Source: Streptomyces sp. B21-083
GTDB lineage: Bacteria > Actinomycetota > Actinomycetes > Streptomycetales > Streptomycetaceae
Assembly: GCF_036898825.1 (NCBI RefSeq)
Contig: NZ_JARUND010000001.1
Span: 1,736,001 to 1,800,000 of the forward strand
DNA: 64,000 nt
Direction of reading: 5' to 3'
The translations under genes and the position numbers were made by a program. Positions within the stretch are counted from its first letter, which is position 1. Every line of letters starts with the position of its first letter. The notes beneath the pieces are model-generated. The model made no database searches. It was not told the DNA's origin and was given only the letters and a program-made list of their open reading frames with translations. Positions 8,395-17,547 of the stretch are shown here, in pieces.

Positions 8395-8793
8395 GTGCAC
8401 TTCGCCCGGTCACGGCGCCGGACGGTCGCCCTCGCCGCCGGCCCCTCGGCGGGCCTGGCCCACGCCCAACCCGATCTGGACTGCCGCGACTTCGCCTTCC
8501 AGGAAGACGCCCAGGCAGAGCTGAACCGAGACCCCAGCGACCCCCACCGGCTGGACGAGGACCAAGGGCCGGACGACGGCATCGCCTGCGAGACCCTGCC
8601 CCGCAGAAGCAGCACCGGCACGACGACGCCCACGCCTTTGCCCACCCGCGGCGTCCAGGGCGGCATCGGCGGCAGCACCGGCCCCGCCGACTTCGAGCGG
8701 ACCCTGGGCACGGCCCTGGCCTTCACATCCCTCGCTGCGGCAGCTGCTTACGCGGCCCGGCGACACCGAGACGCCGGCCTACGCAGACACTGA
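8395..8793 (+). CDS. Excalibur-like, C-terminally anchored surface protein
   Basis: 132 residues from a GTG at 8395. A short basic N-terminus ('FARSRRRT') and small hydrophobic segment ending AHAQ look like a signal peptide. The mature part starts 'PDLDCRDFAFQEDAQ' and reaches 'DQGPDDGIACETL', the two-Cys, Asp-rich pattern of Excalibur-type extracellular domains, where paired acidic residues may bind calcium. The C-terminus, 'GGIGGSTGPADFERTLGTAL' then a hydrophobic stretch and 'AARRHR', is the usual membrane anchor with a positive stop of streptomycete surface proteins; no LPXTG is visible. The orientation is opposite to the STAND genes that follow. Confidence 0.65.
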   Translation: MHFARSRRRTVALAAGPSAGLAHAQPDLDCRDFAFQEDAQAELNRDPSDPHRLDEDQGPDDGIACETLPRRSSTGTTTPTPLPTRGVQGGIGGSTGPADFERTLGTALAFTSLAAAAAYAARRHRDAGLRRH

Positions 8794-9007
8794 CCGGCCA
8801 CCGCAGAGACCTTCACCGACGCGAGCCGCCCCTCACCGTCGCCGAGCGTCCGGGACGAGGTTCCCCCAGGCCGGCCCTGTTATCGACATGCGGTCGCGTT
8901 TCAGGTCAAGACCGCGCCAAGGTGCCCCGAGCGGGTCTCCGGATACGGGAGCGGTCTTGCCGGCTACATGTGAGCTGGTTTCCTGATGGCCTCGCGGATC
9001 TGTGCAT

Positions 9008-9408
9008 TCAGCTCACTGATGCAAGGCGGAAGCGCCGGGCGCGGGGCACGGGGTGAGTGAGGATCTTGGCGAGTTCGGGGTCGGCAAGGGCGGGAAAAGG
9101 TATGTCGGCGGCGTGGTGATGGGTGCGGGACTGCTGCAGTGTGCGGAGGACATCTTGGTGTCGGCCGACGGCGCCGAAGAGTCTGGCCAGGCGGAAGCTG
9201 GCCTGAGCGGAGCCGGCGTGGTCGCGGAAAGTGGCGAGTGTCTGTTCTGCCAGCATGATGGCGTCGCTGAGGCGGTTTGCCTCAACGAGCAGCAGTGTTT
9301 GGAGGGTCAATGCCCTGCTGTTGCCTCGATGGTCGCCGCAGGCGTCGGTCTCCTGGAGCGCACGCCTGATCCGTTCTGCGGCGGTGTCGTCACGTTCATA
9401 GAGGGCCC
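9008..9408 (-). pseudogene. Frameshifted 3' end of the NB-ARC/TPR gene
   Basis: In the frame ending at 9008 the minus strand reads 'LYERDDTAAERIRRALQE', 'ALTLQTLLLVEANRLSDAI', 'QASFRLARLFGAVGRHQDVL' and ends 'FRLASVS'. These are TPR-like helices and continue the preceding gene. Removing one base from the GGGCCC tract joins 'LGLADM' directly to 'ALYERDD' and restores a single 894-residue protein. Whether this is a true mutation or a sequencing error cannot be decided here. Confidence 0.65.
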
Positions 9409-11693
9409 ATGTCTGCCAGCCCCAAAGTGACCCAGGTGTGCCCGCGGTGGTCCCGGACGGCGTGCAGAACCTGGGCAGCGTCGACGTAGTGGGTGCGGGC
9501 CGCGGCCCATCGCGGATCTTGTGCGAGACGACTCGTCGTGTGGTGTCCGGGCCAAGGGCCTCCATACCAGCGGTGAGGGAGCGGGCAGCCGCACGTCGTG
9601 CTCTCCTTCTCGGTATCGGCGCGGGTGCGCAGGATCCAGCCGATGCCACGGATTTCTTCGTTGGCGGTGAACAGGGTTTGGGCTTCGTCGAGTTGGGCGT
9701 GTGCTTGGGTGTATTGAGCGTGGTGTCGGCTGATCACCGCCCTTTCCCGCAGGGTCCAGGCCAGCCCGCGCTCCAGTGGCAGGGCCCGGAAGCGCAGCTC
9801 GGCCGCGGTCAGCGTTCGCTCGGCTTCCCGCAGTGCGCCTTGCTGACGCTGCAGAATTCCCAGGTTGCCCAGGGCGTCGCTTTCGCCGTGTGCGTCGCCT
9901 GAGCTGCGGAAGAGAGCGATCGCTTCGCTGAAGCACTCTGCGGCCCTGTCCAGGTCGTCGCCGCCGTCCCGCAGGGCTTCGCCGAGGTTGCGCAGCAGTG
10001 CGGCACGGGCCTGGCCATCCCCCAGACGGTCGGCCGCGTCCAATGCGAGCCCGTGAACCTGACGGCTGATGTCCCAGCGCCATTGATGCTCAAGAGCGAT
10101 ACTCATCGCGTCGGTGATCTCCCAGCACAGCTCCCACCACCCGCGAGCGTGAGCGTGGGCGACAGCTGCCACCAGAACGGGACGCTCGGCTTCGAACCAG
10201 TGGACGGCCTCCCACACGTCACCTGCCACGGTGTCCTCCGGCGGGGAACGACGGACTGCCCCGTCACGGCCGCGGTGCCGGGCACCTGCCGGCCGTAGGT
10301 GCGCGTCGGCTGCGTCGGCCATGCTGAGGAGGGCGCCGAGCAGACGCCGTACAGCGCTGTCGGCGGCGTCCGCAGGCTGTTCGGCCGCCATCTCCTTGGA
10401 GAACCCGCGCGTGAGATCGTGCAGCACGATGCGCTGGCCGCCTGTCTCGCCGCGGCGAGTCTGTACGAGATGAGCCAGCAGGAGCCTTTCCAGACATGCG
10501 TCGGCCGCATCGGCGTCTACGTCCAGTAATGGCGACAGCGCCCACGTCGGCAGGTCGGGTGCGTCCAGGGCCGACAACAGCCGGAACGCACGCCGCTCCA
10601 ACGACGGGAGCGCCTGATAACTGGCGCGGAAGACCGCCCGTACACTGCGCTCGCCCAGGCTCAGCATATCCAGCCGCCGGTGGTCGTCGGCCAGATCGCG
10701 GGCAAACGAGCCCAAGGTACGCGCGGGAAAGGTGGCCAGCCGCGCTCCCGCGATACGAAGGGCAAGCGGCAGCCCGTTGCACAGACCGACTACAGCGCGG
10801 CCTGCTTGAGGGTCCTCGTCCACCCGGTCCGGGCCGCTGATCCGCCGCAGCAGATCCCAGGCGGCGCCCTCGTCCAACCCCGGCAGAGCGACGCGCTCAT
10901 CCACGGCCAGCGTGGCAAGAGCCTGGCGGCTGGTGATCAGGACAACGCACGACGACCCACCCGGTATCAGCGCACCTACCTGCTGCTCACTGGCCGCGTT
11001 GTCCAAAACGATCAGGACACGCCGATCGGCCAACTCCGTACGGAACTGCCGTGTCCGCCCGGCAACATCGTCGGGGATTCTTCCGCGTGGTGTCCCCAGA
11101 GCCTCCAGGAAGTCGCCCAGCACCTCGACCACGGAGGCAGGACGCTCTTCCGCCCCGTTCAGATCGACGAAGAGCTGACCGTCGGGAAAAAACTGCACCA
11201 GCTGGTGAGAAATCTGCAACGCGACAGATGTTTTGCCAATCCCACCCGGCCCGTGCAACAGACACACCCTGGACCCACCAGGACGCTCAACAGCCTCCAC
11301 CAGCCGCGCCACCTCCTGGCCGCGTCCAGTGAAATCCGCCGGCGCCGGCGGCAACTGACGCGGGACACCGGACGATTCCGAAAGAAGAGCCAGCGCGTGC
11401 GGTGACAGCAGCATCCGCAATTCCTCGACGCCTGAAGGATCTTCACCCAGAGCCAGCACCAGCCGCCGTCGCAGCTGAGCCCGTGCAGCAGGAGAACGGT
11501 CCGCCTCCTCGACCAGGGCCGCGCCCTCCTCACCAGACAGCCGTCCGACCACCCACCGGTACAGCCGCCCCAGCCGGTCGGCCACCGACTGCTCCACACC
11601 CTCCACCGCACGATCCGCCAGACCAGCGCCCAGCCTCTTCGCAGCCACGATCGCCAAAGCGACAACTGCCGCCACGAGCTCCTCAACCGTCAT
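9396..11693 (-). CDS. NB-ARC / TPR STAND protein (reading frame broken near its 3' end)
   Basis: 765 residues as read. Residues 1-110 are an alpha-helical N-terminal domain with a hydrophobic opening helix. The NB-ARC core starts 'PADFTGRGQEVARL' (about 118-131), has Walker A HGPGGIGKTS at about 147-156, Walker B 'RVLIVLDNA', a 'LITSRQALATL' sensor and the GLPLA-type 'CNGLPLALRIAG'. A winged-helix region and TPR-like helical repeats follow ('RAALLRNLGEALRDGGDDLD', 'DALGNLGILQRQQG'). The frame stops at 9396, but TPR coding continues in another frame to 9008, so one extra base near the GGGCCC at about 9405-9410 is likely. Such proteins act as intracellular sensors that oligomerise on ATP. The effector part is not obvious. 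It is divergent from nothing and separated by 0.5 kb from the next STAND gene. Confidence 0.8.
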   Translation of the reverse strand: MTVEELVAAVVALAIVAAKRLGAGLADRAVEGVEQSVADRLGRLYRWVVGRLSGEEGAALVEEADRSPAARAQLRRRLVLALGEDPSGVEELRMLLSPHALALLSESSGVPRQLPPAPADFTGRGQEVARLVEAVERPGGSRVCLLHGPGGIGKTSVALQISHQLVQFFPDGQLFVDLNGAEERPASVVEVLGDFLEALGTPRGRIPDDVAGRTRQFRTELADRRVLIVLDNAASEQQVGALIPGGSSCVVLITSRQALATLAVDERVALPGLDEGAAWDLLRRISGPDRVDEDPQAGRAVVGLCNGLPLALRIAGARLATFPARTLGSFARDLADDHRRLDMLSLGERSVRAVFRASYQALPSLERRAFRLLSALDAPDLPTWALSPLLDVDADAADACLERLLLAHLVQTRRGETGGQRIVLHDLTRGFSKEMAAEQPADAADSAVRRLLGALLSMADAADAHLRPAGARHRGRDGAVRRSPPEDTVAGDVWEAVHWFEAERPVLVAAVAHAHARGWWELCWEITDAMSIALEHQWRWDISRQVHGLALDAADRLGDGQARAALLRNLGEALRDGGDDLDRAAECFSEAIALFRSSGDAHGESDALGNLGILQRQQGALREAERTLTAAELRFRALPLERGLAWTLRERAVISRHHAQYTQAHAQLDEAQTLFTANEEIRGIGWILRTRADTEKESTTCGCPLPHRWYGGPWPGHHTTSRLAQDPRWAAARTHYVDAAQVLHAVRDHRGHTWVTLGLADMGPL

Positions 11694-12208
11694 CGACCGC
11701 CCCCGTCCGGAGCTGTATCAACCGCGCCGTGCCACAACGTGCTGCCGCCGCCCCGACAGCAGTCATGCCCAGAAACCCGTCAAACGGCACCCGGAGTGGT
11801 ATGCCCCGGTTCTGTGAGGGCGGTGACGGCCGCGGGGAACAGCGCGAGAGGCCAGGGCGCCATGGAAACCGAGCGTGACCACGATGTTTCTGCGGCAGTG
11901 TCACCGAGAGGCGGCTCTGCCCCGCTCTCCGCGGTGCGCAGCATCGCGTCGGCGCCCTCCGCCGGAGTCGTCACGCAGCGCACTCACGGCAGGGCGCGGG
12001 GACACCAGCCGTGGCGAACCGGGCGGGCCCCGGCGGTGGTGAGTGGCTGGGACAGGAGTGGCCGGCATACGGCGGGGTTACCGACGGCTCAGGCCGATCA
12101 CGGACCGATCGGGAGAGCTGTCACCCTGATGAAGGACGTCAGCCATACTGGAGAAACGACACACCACCCTTCCCTTCATAGCACTGCGGAGCGGGGCATC
12201 GGCTCCGC
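11694..12208. other. Intergenic region between two STAND genes, no gene seen
   Basis: 515 bp separate the start of the frameshifted NB-ARC gene from the stop of the second NB-ARC gene. Open frames here have no ribosome site and Pro/Arg/Ala-skewed composition typical of antisense shadows. The stretch should contain the promoter of the 11693 gene; I did not find a convincing one. Confidence 0.5.
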
Positions 12209-15097
12209 TCAGACCGCTGCTGCGGCGCCCCGGGATGCGGCTGCCTCGGGAACGGCGCCCGCCGTGGTGAAGGCAGCGGCCGACGCCTCCCAGGCGGCAC
12301 GGACCTCGCCCCGGTCATGCCCGTCTGCGGCCAGCGCTGCCGCGAGGCCCGCGAACGCCTCGCCCTCCTCGTACGGGGCGTTCGTTCTCCGGAACAAGCC
12401 GATGGCATGCCGATGAGCCTGCGCCGCTTCCTCGTACTTCCCTGATGCGGCGAGGGGGGCGCCGAGGTCGTTCCAGGTCACACCCTCGCCGTACTGGTCC
12501 TCGGTCTCCCGGCAGATGGCGATGTCACGCCTGTGGGCTTCGATGGCCTCGTCAAACCTTCCGACGCCGGTGTAAGCGATACCGAGCCCGTTCCATGCGG
12601 CGCCTTCACTTGACCGGTCCTCCGTCCGCAGGCACAGAGCCAGGTCGCGCAGATGTGCCTCGATGGCCTCGGGGAAGTGGCCGGCGGCAGAATGTGTGAC
12701 GCCGATGTTGCACCATGCCCCCGCCTCGCCCAACAGGTCATCCGCTTCCTGACACATGCGCAGGGATCTTCGGTGCGCGTCCAGCGCCGCCTCGAACTCA
12801 CCCAGGCCCGTGAGAGCCCTGCCAAGGTTGCCCCATGCGCAGGACACACCGTGCGCGTCATCGAACTCCTCGTAGATCGCGCGGACTTCGCGGTGCGTCG
12901 CGGCTGCCTCCTCGTATCGTCTCGTCTCACGGAATACAATTCCCAGATCAGTAAGCGCGCCGGCTTCGGCGAATCTGTCCTCGGTCACCACGTAGAGCGC
13001 CAGAGCCTCCTCCAGCGCGTCGACCGCCTCGTCGAACCTGCGGACTTCGGTGAGAACGGCGCCGAGGCACTGCCACGCCGCCCCCTCACCGCGCCGGTCG
13101 CCGAGCGACCGGCAGATGTCCAGGTCCCGTTGATGGCCGTGGAGGGCCTCGTCGAAGCGTCGCAGGTGGCGCATCACATTGCCGAGGTTGTGCCACGCCT
13201 TGCCCTCCCCGCTCAGGTCGTTGATCTCCTGGCAGATCGCCAGGTCCCGCCGGTGCACGTCGCCCGCCTCTTCGTATGCGCCCAGTTCGAGCAGGGCACA
13301 ACCGAGGTTGCTCAGCGCCACGCCTTCGAGCTCCCGGTCCTCGATCTCCTGGCTGATGATCAGACCCTGCCGGTGTGCCTCGGCCGCCTCCTGGAACCGT
13401 CGTGCTCCGTCGAGGGCGGCGCCCAGACAGATCCAGGCCGTGGCCTCGTCTCGCCGGACCGGGAGAACCCGTGCGGAAGCGAGCGCGGTGGTGGCAGCGG
13501 TCACCCAGTCGTCGATGTAGCGGCCCCGTTCGAGGTACTCGGCGAGCAGCGGTGGCAGACGGCGGGCGAGGTCGTGGTGACCGAGCAGGTGGGCTGTTTC
13601 GACGGTGGCCAGGAGGTTGGTCCGTTCGGCGTCCAACCAGTCCAGCGCCTGCCGTTCTCCGGCGAAGACCTGCGGCACGGGTTGTTCGGGGAATGCTGTG
13701 AGGCGGCCGTCGGCCGCTTTCACGGTGGCGACGCGGTGCTCGAACAGCCGGTGCTGGACCTGGCGGTAGACGTCCGTCGTTGTGGAGTACCGGTCAGCCA
13801 GTTCCTGAGCGTAGGCACGGATGAGGTCGAGCATGTGCCACCGATCCCTCACCACGCCCCGAACGAGGAGATGCGCCCGGGTCAGGGCGGCCAGCAGCGC
13901 GCGGGTCTCCCGGTCGTCGCGCTCCAGGAGAAGCGCGGCATCGGTGGTGGAAATGTCGGGCCCGGGGTTCAGTCCCAGTCGCCGAAAGGAGTCGGCCTGT
14001 GGTCCGGTCAACGACTGAAAGGACAGATCCAACGAGGAGCGCAGAGCGCGCTCGCCATCGTCCAGGTGATCCAGGGGGCTGGTGGTGCGAGCCAGTTCGG
14101 CGGCCAGCTCGCCGAAGTGCTGTTGCGGGTCGTCGATGAGCAGAGCGGCGGCGATCTGCAGAGCCAGAGGCAGATATCCGCACAGGCGTGCGACAGTCAG
14201 AGCGTCCGCTTCCTGAAGAACGGCGCGTGAGTCGGCCGGATCGGCGATCCGCAGAGCGGTGTCGAGCAGCCGCAGGGCGCTGGAGGGAGTGAGGACGTCG
14301 AGGTCCAGCAGGCGGGCACCCAGAGTCGGCAGCGTGTGCCGGGACGTCACGAGGAGCCGGTGCGAGCCGTTGCCCGGCAGGAGGGGCCGGACCTGCTGGG
14401 GCGTGGAGGCATTGTCAGCGATGACCAGCACGGCCGAGCCACTGACGGCCATGGTCTCGAGCTGGGAACGGTACAGGGAGGCACGTTCCTCCAGCGTGGG
14501 TGGGATGTGCGCGTCCTCGACGCCCAGGGAGCGCAACAGCGCGTCCAGGGCCTGGGCCGGCAGGACCGGAGCCGTGTCGTATCCGCGCAGGTCGATGAAG
14601 AGGAAAGCGTCGACGTACCCCAGCTGCGCAGCGAGGTGGCCAGCGGCCACGACGAGTGACGTCTTTCCGACGCCCGCGGTGCCTGCCACCGCCGCGACCA
14701 CCACGGCACCGGTTTCGAGTACGCCATCGTCCGCGGGGGTGGCCGTCCCGCCGTTGATGGCGCCAACCTGGCGGGGTTCGGCGCCGACGGTCGGCCGGAG
14801 CAGCTCCGTCAGGACGGTCAGTTCCTTGTCGCGACCCGTGAATCCTGCCGGTTTCGGGGGCAGGGAGGCCAGTGCCGTCGGAGCGGGTCCGTAGGGGTGG
14901 ATCTCCAAGTGGATCGTGGCCCCGTCGCCCGTCGAGACGATCCCGAGGTTGTCGCCGCCGATGGCGACCGCACGCTGTCCCGAGGCAGTGACAGGGGCGG
15001 ACCGTGAACCCGCCGTCAGTGCGGCGGGCCCGGGGCGGCGGGCTTCGGGGTCACGGTTCTCAGCGCGCTCCGGTACGGGGGCCGGGGCCTCACTCAA
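12209..15097 (-). CDS. NB-ARC - tandem TPR STAND protein with GxRAIAIGG/STGD motif
   Basis: 962 residues. Residues 38-62 contain 'ASGQRAVAIGGDNLGIVSTG', a short motif that also occurs twice in the upstream membrane protein. 'PAGFTGRDKELTVL' (about 83-96) opens the NB-ARC domain; Walker A is GTAGVGKTS (139-147), Walker B 'AVLVIADNA', followed by 'LLVTSRHTLPTLGARLL' and 'LCGYLPLALQIAA'. From about residue 540 to 930 lie at least nine tandem TPR-like repeats of about 40 residues with the pattern 'G.AW..LG......RR..EA...HR'. The start is a TTG whose TTGA overlaps the stop of the upstream gene, implying translational coupling; no strong ribosome site precedes it. The repeats would be the sensor and the NTPase the switch. 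An effector domain is not recognisable. Confidence 0.85.
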   Translation of the reverse strand: MSEAPAPVPERAENRDPEARRPGPAALTAGSRSAPVTASGQRAVAIGGDNLGIVSTGDGATIHLEIHPYGPAPTALASLPPKPAGFTGRDKELTVLTELLRPTVGAEPRQVGAINGGTATPADDGVLETGAVVVAAVAGTAGVGKTSLVVAAGHLAAQLGYVDAFLFIDLRGYDTAPVLPAQALDALLRSLGVEDAHIPPTLEERASLYRSQLETMAVSGSAVLVIADNASTPQQVRPLLPGNGSHRLLVTSRHTLPTLGARLLDLDVLTPSSALRLLDTALRIADPADSRAVLQEADALTVARLCGYLPLALQIAAALLIDDPQQHFGELAAELARTTSPLDHLDDGERALRSSLDLSFQSLTGPQADSFRRLGLNPGPDISTTDAALLLERDDRETRALLAALTRAHLLVRGVVRDRWHMLDLIRAYAQELADRYSTTTDVYRQVQHRLFEHRVATVKAADGRLTAFPEQPVPQVFAGERQALDWLDAERTNLLATVETAHLLGHHDLARRLPPLLAEYLERGRYIDDWVTAATTALASARVLPVRRDEATAWICLGAALDGARRFQEAAEAHRQGLIISQEIEDRELEGVALSNLGCALLELGAYEEAGDVHRRDLAICQEINDLSGEGKAWHNLGNVMRHLRRFDEALHGHQRDLDICRSLGDRRGEGAAWQCLGAVLTEVRRFDEAVDALEEALALYVVTEDRFAEAGALTDLGIVFRETRRYEEAAATHREVRAIYEEFDDAHGVSCAWGNLGRALTGLGEFEAALDAHRRSLRMCQEADDLLGEAGAWCNIGVTHSAAGHFPEAIEAHLRDLALCLRTEDRSSEGAAWNGLGIAYTGVGRFDEAIEAHRRDIAICRETEDQYGEGVTWNDLGAPLAASGKYEEAAQAHRHAIGLFRRTNAPYEEGEAFAGLAAALAADGHDRGEVRAAWEASAAAFTTAGAVPEAAASRGAAAAV

Positions 15098-15546
15098 GAG
15101 GGCGTCGAAGCGTCGTCGCCGGTCGACGCGATGCCGTCCAGGGCGCCTCCGATCCCAATCGCCCGGTCGCCGGCCGCGCTGACCGGGTCCGGTGTCGGTG
15201 TGGGTGTCGGTGAACCGCCCGATGGAGCGGGAGTCGCCGGGCCGACAGCAGGAGCGCTCAGCGCGGCGCCGTCCCCGGTGGAGAGAACCCCCCGCACTCC
15301 GCCGCCGATGCCGATGGCCCGTTCACCCGATGCGACGACACCGGGTCCGACAGCGGCCGCGGGTTCCCGGAGGAGCGCGACCAGGGCCACCGTAAATCCG
15401 GCCAGACCTGTCACCGACCCCGCGACGCTCGCCACCCGGTCGCCGGTGTCGAGATCCACCAGAACGGCGACGAGGACCAGGGCCACGGCCACGGAAATCC
15501 CCAGTACAGCTCCGGCCCACATCCACACGCGCCTCGATCCGTTCAC
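15094..15546 (-). CDS. Small two-TM membrane protein sharing a repeat with the downstream STAND protein
   Basis: 150 residues from a GTG. Two hydrophobic segments, about residues 9-30 and 42-60, are separated by 'DLDTGDRVAS' and should form a hairpin in the membrane. The rest is a Pro/Thr/Ser-rich tail carrying two copies of one motif: 'ASGERAIGIGGGVRGVLSTG' (72-91) and 'AAGDRAIGIGGALDGIASTG' (124-143). The same motif sits at residues 38-57 of the NB-ARC protein that starts at the overlapping TTGA. The shared motif plus the overlap suggest that the two products work together, with the membrane protein tethering or being sensed by the STAND NTPase; that role is inference. I know of similar short motifs in streptomycete conflict-system proteins but cannot name a family for this one. 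Confidence 0.7.
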   Translation of the reverse strand: MNGSRRVWMWAGAVLGISVAVALVLVAVLVDLDTGDRVASVAGSVTGLAGFTVALVALLREPAAAVGPGVVASGERAIGIGGGVRGVLSTGDGAALSAPAVGPATPAPSGGSPTPTPTPDPVSAAGDRAIGIGGALDGIASTGDDASTPS

Positions 15547-15991
15547 CCACCCATGATGGCTCGACTCGCGTCGATCCGCGCTGAGTTCAGACAGAATGCC
15601 GGTCGACGAACAGGGCAGGCCGGCATGCGGACCACAGATGCGGCAGCCGGCGCAGCCGCACCTGGACCGACTACCGCGACCTGCCGACCGCTGCCCACTG
15701 GCAGGTCATGCACCGCTCGTGCTGCGACTCCTCCGGATATGCAACCCCCGTCGGCTGTCTGGTGCGTCGCCCACCTCCCCCGCGAGCCCAGGTAGCGTGT
15801 GCCGGGCGGAAGGAAGCCTCACCCCTTGACGGCCTCCGCGATCTGCCGAGCTGCCTGGGCAGGGGTGAGATGCGTGGTGCCGACGGCCTCGGACTCGCTG
15901 CCCGGGGCGTTCAGCATCTACGCATCCGCCCACGCCGCGAGGGCTCACCTGTGAAAATGCTGGCGAGCAACTTCGCACGGTAGGGGGTCAG
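15547..15991. other. Intergenic region with an orphan C-terminal coding scrap
   Basis: No full gene is supported in these 445 bp. On the minus strand 15819-15905 reads 'ESEAVGTTHLTPAQAARQIA' then 'EAVKG' and a stop, a natural-looking C-terminus with no upstream gene body, so a remnant of something unidentified. The end of the region supplies the GGGGGT ribosome site of the next plus-strand gene. Confidence 0.4.
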
Positions 15992-17443
15992 GTGCCGCGT
16001 CAGTTGAACGAGCGTCAACTGCAGGTGTTGCGGTGGGTCGGACAAGGCTGCCCTGAGGGTATTTGGCGGGGAGAGGCACACAAGCTCAGCTGCCAAGCAT
16101 TACAGAGCCGAGGACTGGTCAAGGTCTGCAGGGGGAAAAGGCAATGGTCCGCGACACTCACGACCGCCGGCCAGCATTTCCTCGACCACGGCAGCCATCC
16201 TCCCGACGAATCTCGTGGCACAGGTACCCCTCCCGTGCGGAAAGCTGCAGCGCAGCCGACAGCCGCCTCCGGCAGGAAGAAAGCCGGCGACCAGGTAGCC
16301 ACGCCACCATCGCCACGGCCATCGAGCCCCAACTCCGGACCCCGAAAAAGGAAGAAGACCGTCACGGAGCAGCTCCTGGAAGAGCTTGCGGAGGGGGGCG
16401 GCCGGATCGTCAAACGGGAAGCCACCGGCCGGGAGACCGAGAAATGGCCGATCCGCGTCGCCGCTGCCCGGAGATCGAGGAAGATCCCAAAGACCAAAGA
16501 GCTGCACGGAGGCTGGTGCCGTGACGGCTATGAAATCCGACTCGTCGACACGCCCGCCTGGCGCTTGGCCACCCTGACACCCATTCCGGTACCGGCACGA
16601 CTCGTGCAGCCGCCTCCAGTCGTCAAAGCCCTGCAGGGACTCTCTCATCCCATGGGGCTGACCAAGTCCGTGCAGAACCGGGCTTTCCGACTCATCCATG
16701 CCCTGCTCATCGCAACACAGAAGGCGGGGCACACCGCCGCAATCGGTAACGCGAATACAGCACCGCTACCGCATCGTCGGCGAAGCGGCCCACCTCACTT
16801 CACCATCACGGCGCAGGGCCAGACATGCGAACTCCGCCTCCTGCAGGAACAGGACCGGGTCGAGCACGTCCCCACGCAGAAGGAACTCGCGGACGCGCAG
16901 AAGCACTCCTGGGTCAGCATCCCCCGCCACGACTACTCCCCCGCCGACCGCCTGCGAATCTGTGTCAGCGGTGGGCTGCACCACCGGGCCGGCGAGTGGG
17001 CCGACACGGCCGCACGCCCACTCGAGGACCAGCTCGCCGAAATCGTGCAGGAGATCGGTCTCCGCGGACAGGCAGCCGAACGCAAGCGTCTGGCCGGCCT
17101 GGAAGAAGCACAGCAGAAGCGCCTGCGATGGGAAGCCGTCAAGCGTCAGGCCAGGACCGAATACGCAGAGGCATACCGTGTCCGCCACCTCGAAGCACAG
17201 CACGCGGCGTGGCAGCGTGCAGCGGGCCTCGTCGAGTACGTCGGCGCACTCCGACTTCACGCAGAAAGTCTGCCGCCCGGGCCGGCCAGGGAGGAAGCCG
17301 AGGCATGGATCGCGTGGACCGAGAGCCACGTGCAACGCCTGAACCCGCTCAACGGATCACCATTGCTACCCGAAATCCCCGAGCCTCGCACCGAAGACCT
17401 CCAGCCGTTCATGCACGGCTGGAGCCCCTACGGACCCACCTGA
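15992..17443 (+). CDS. Hypothetical protein, 483 aa, N-terminal winged-helix-like and long helical C-terminus
   Basis: The GTG start has GGGGGT six nt upstream. Residues about 1-70 ('LNERQLQVLRWVGQG', 'ALQSRGLVKVCRGKRQWSA', 'LTTAGQHFLDHG') look like a winged-helix DNA-binding domain. A basic, Pro/Ser-rich linker follows, with 'PRKRKKTVTEQLLEELAEGG'. The middle ('WPIRVAAARRSRKIP', 'VKALQGLSHPMGLTKSVQ', 'RAFRLIHALLIATQKAG') is a compact domain I do not recognise. The last 150 residues are a charged helix with coiled-coil character ('AERKRLAGLEEAQQKRL'). The layout suggests a nucleic-acid-associated accessory protein, possibly from a mobile element, since it is bounded by debris and an IS110 copy. 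I propose no function beyond that. Confidence 0.65.
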   Translation: MPRQLNERQLQVLRWVGQGCPEGIWRGEAHKLSCQALQSRGLVKVCRGKRQWSATLTTAGQHFLDHGSHPPDESRGTGTPPVRKAAAQPTAASGRKKAGDQVATPPSPRPSSPNSGPRKRKKTVTEQLLEELAEGGGRIVKREATGRETEKWPIRVAAARRSRKIPKTKELHGGWCRDGYEIRLVDTPAWRLATLTPIPVPARLVQPPPVVKALQGLSHPMGLTKSVQNRAFRLIHALLIATQKAGHTAAIGNANTAPLPHRRRSGPPHFTITAQGQTCELRLLQEQDRVEHVPTQKELADAQKHSWVSIPRHDYSPADRLRICVSGGLHHRAGEWADTAARPLEDQLAEIVQEIGLRGQAAERKRLAGLEEAQQKRLRWEAVKRQARTEYAEAYRVRHLEAQHAAWQRAAGLVEYVGALRLHAESLPPGPAREEAEAWIAWTESHVQRLNPLNGSPLLPEIPEPRTEDLQPFMHGWSPYGPT

Positions 17444-17547
17444 GCACCCACTCCGCCAGACTCCCGACGCCGGCGACGGGTGACCCAGCCGCCGTCGAGA
17501 CGAGATACCGACGGCGAGAGACTCAGCCCCGCGAACCGTGCCCCTCT

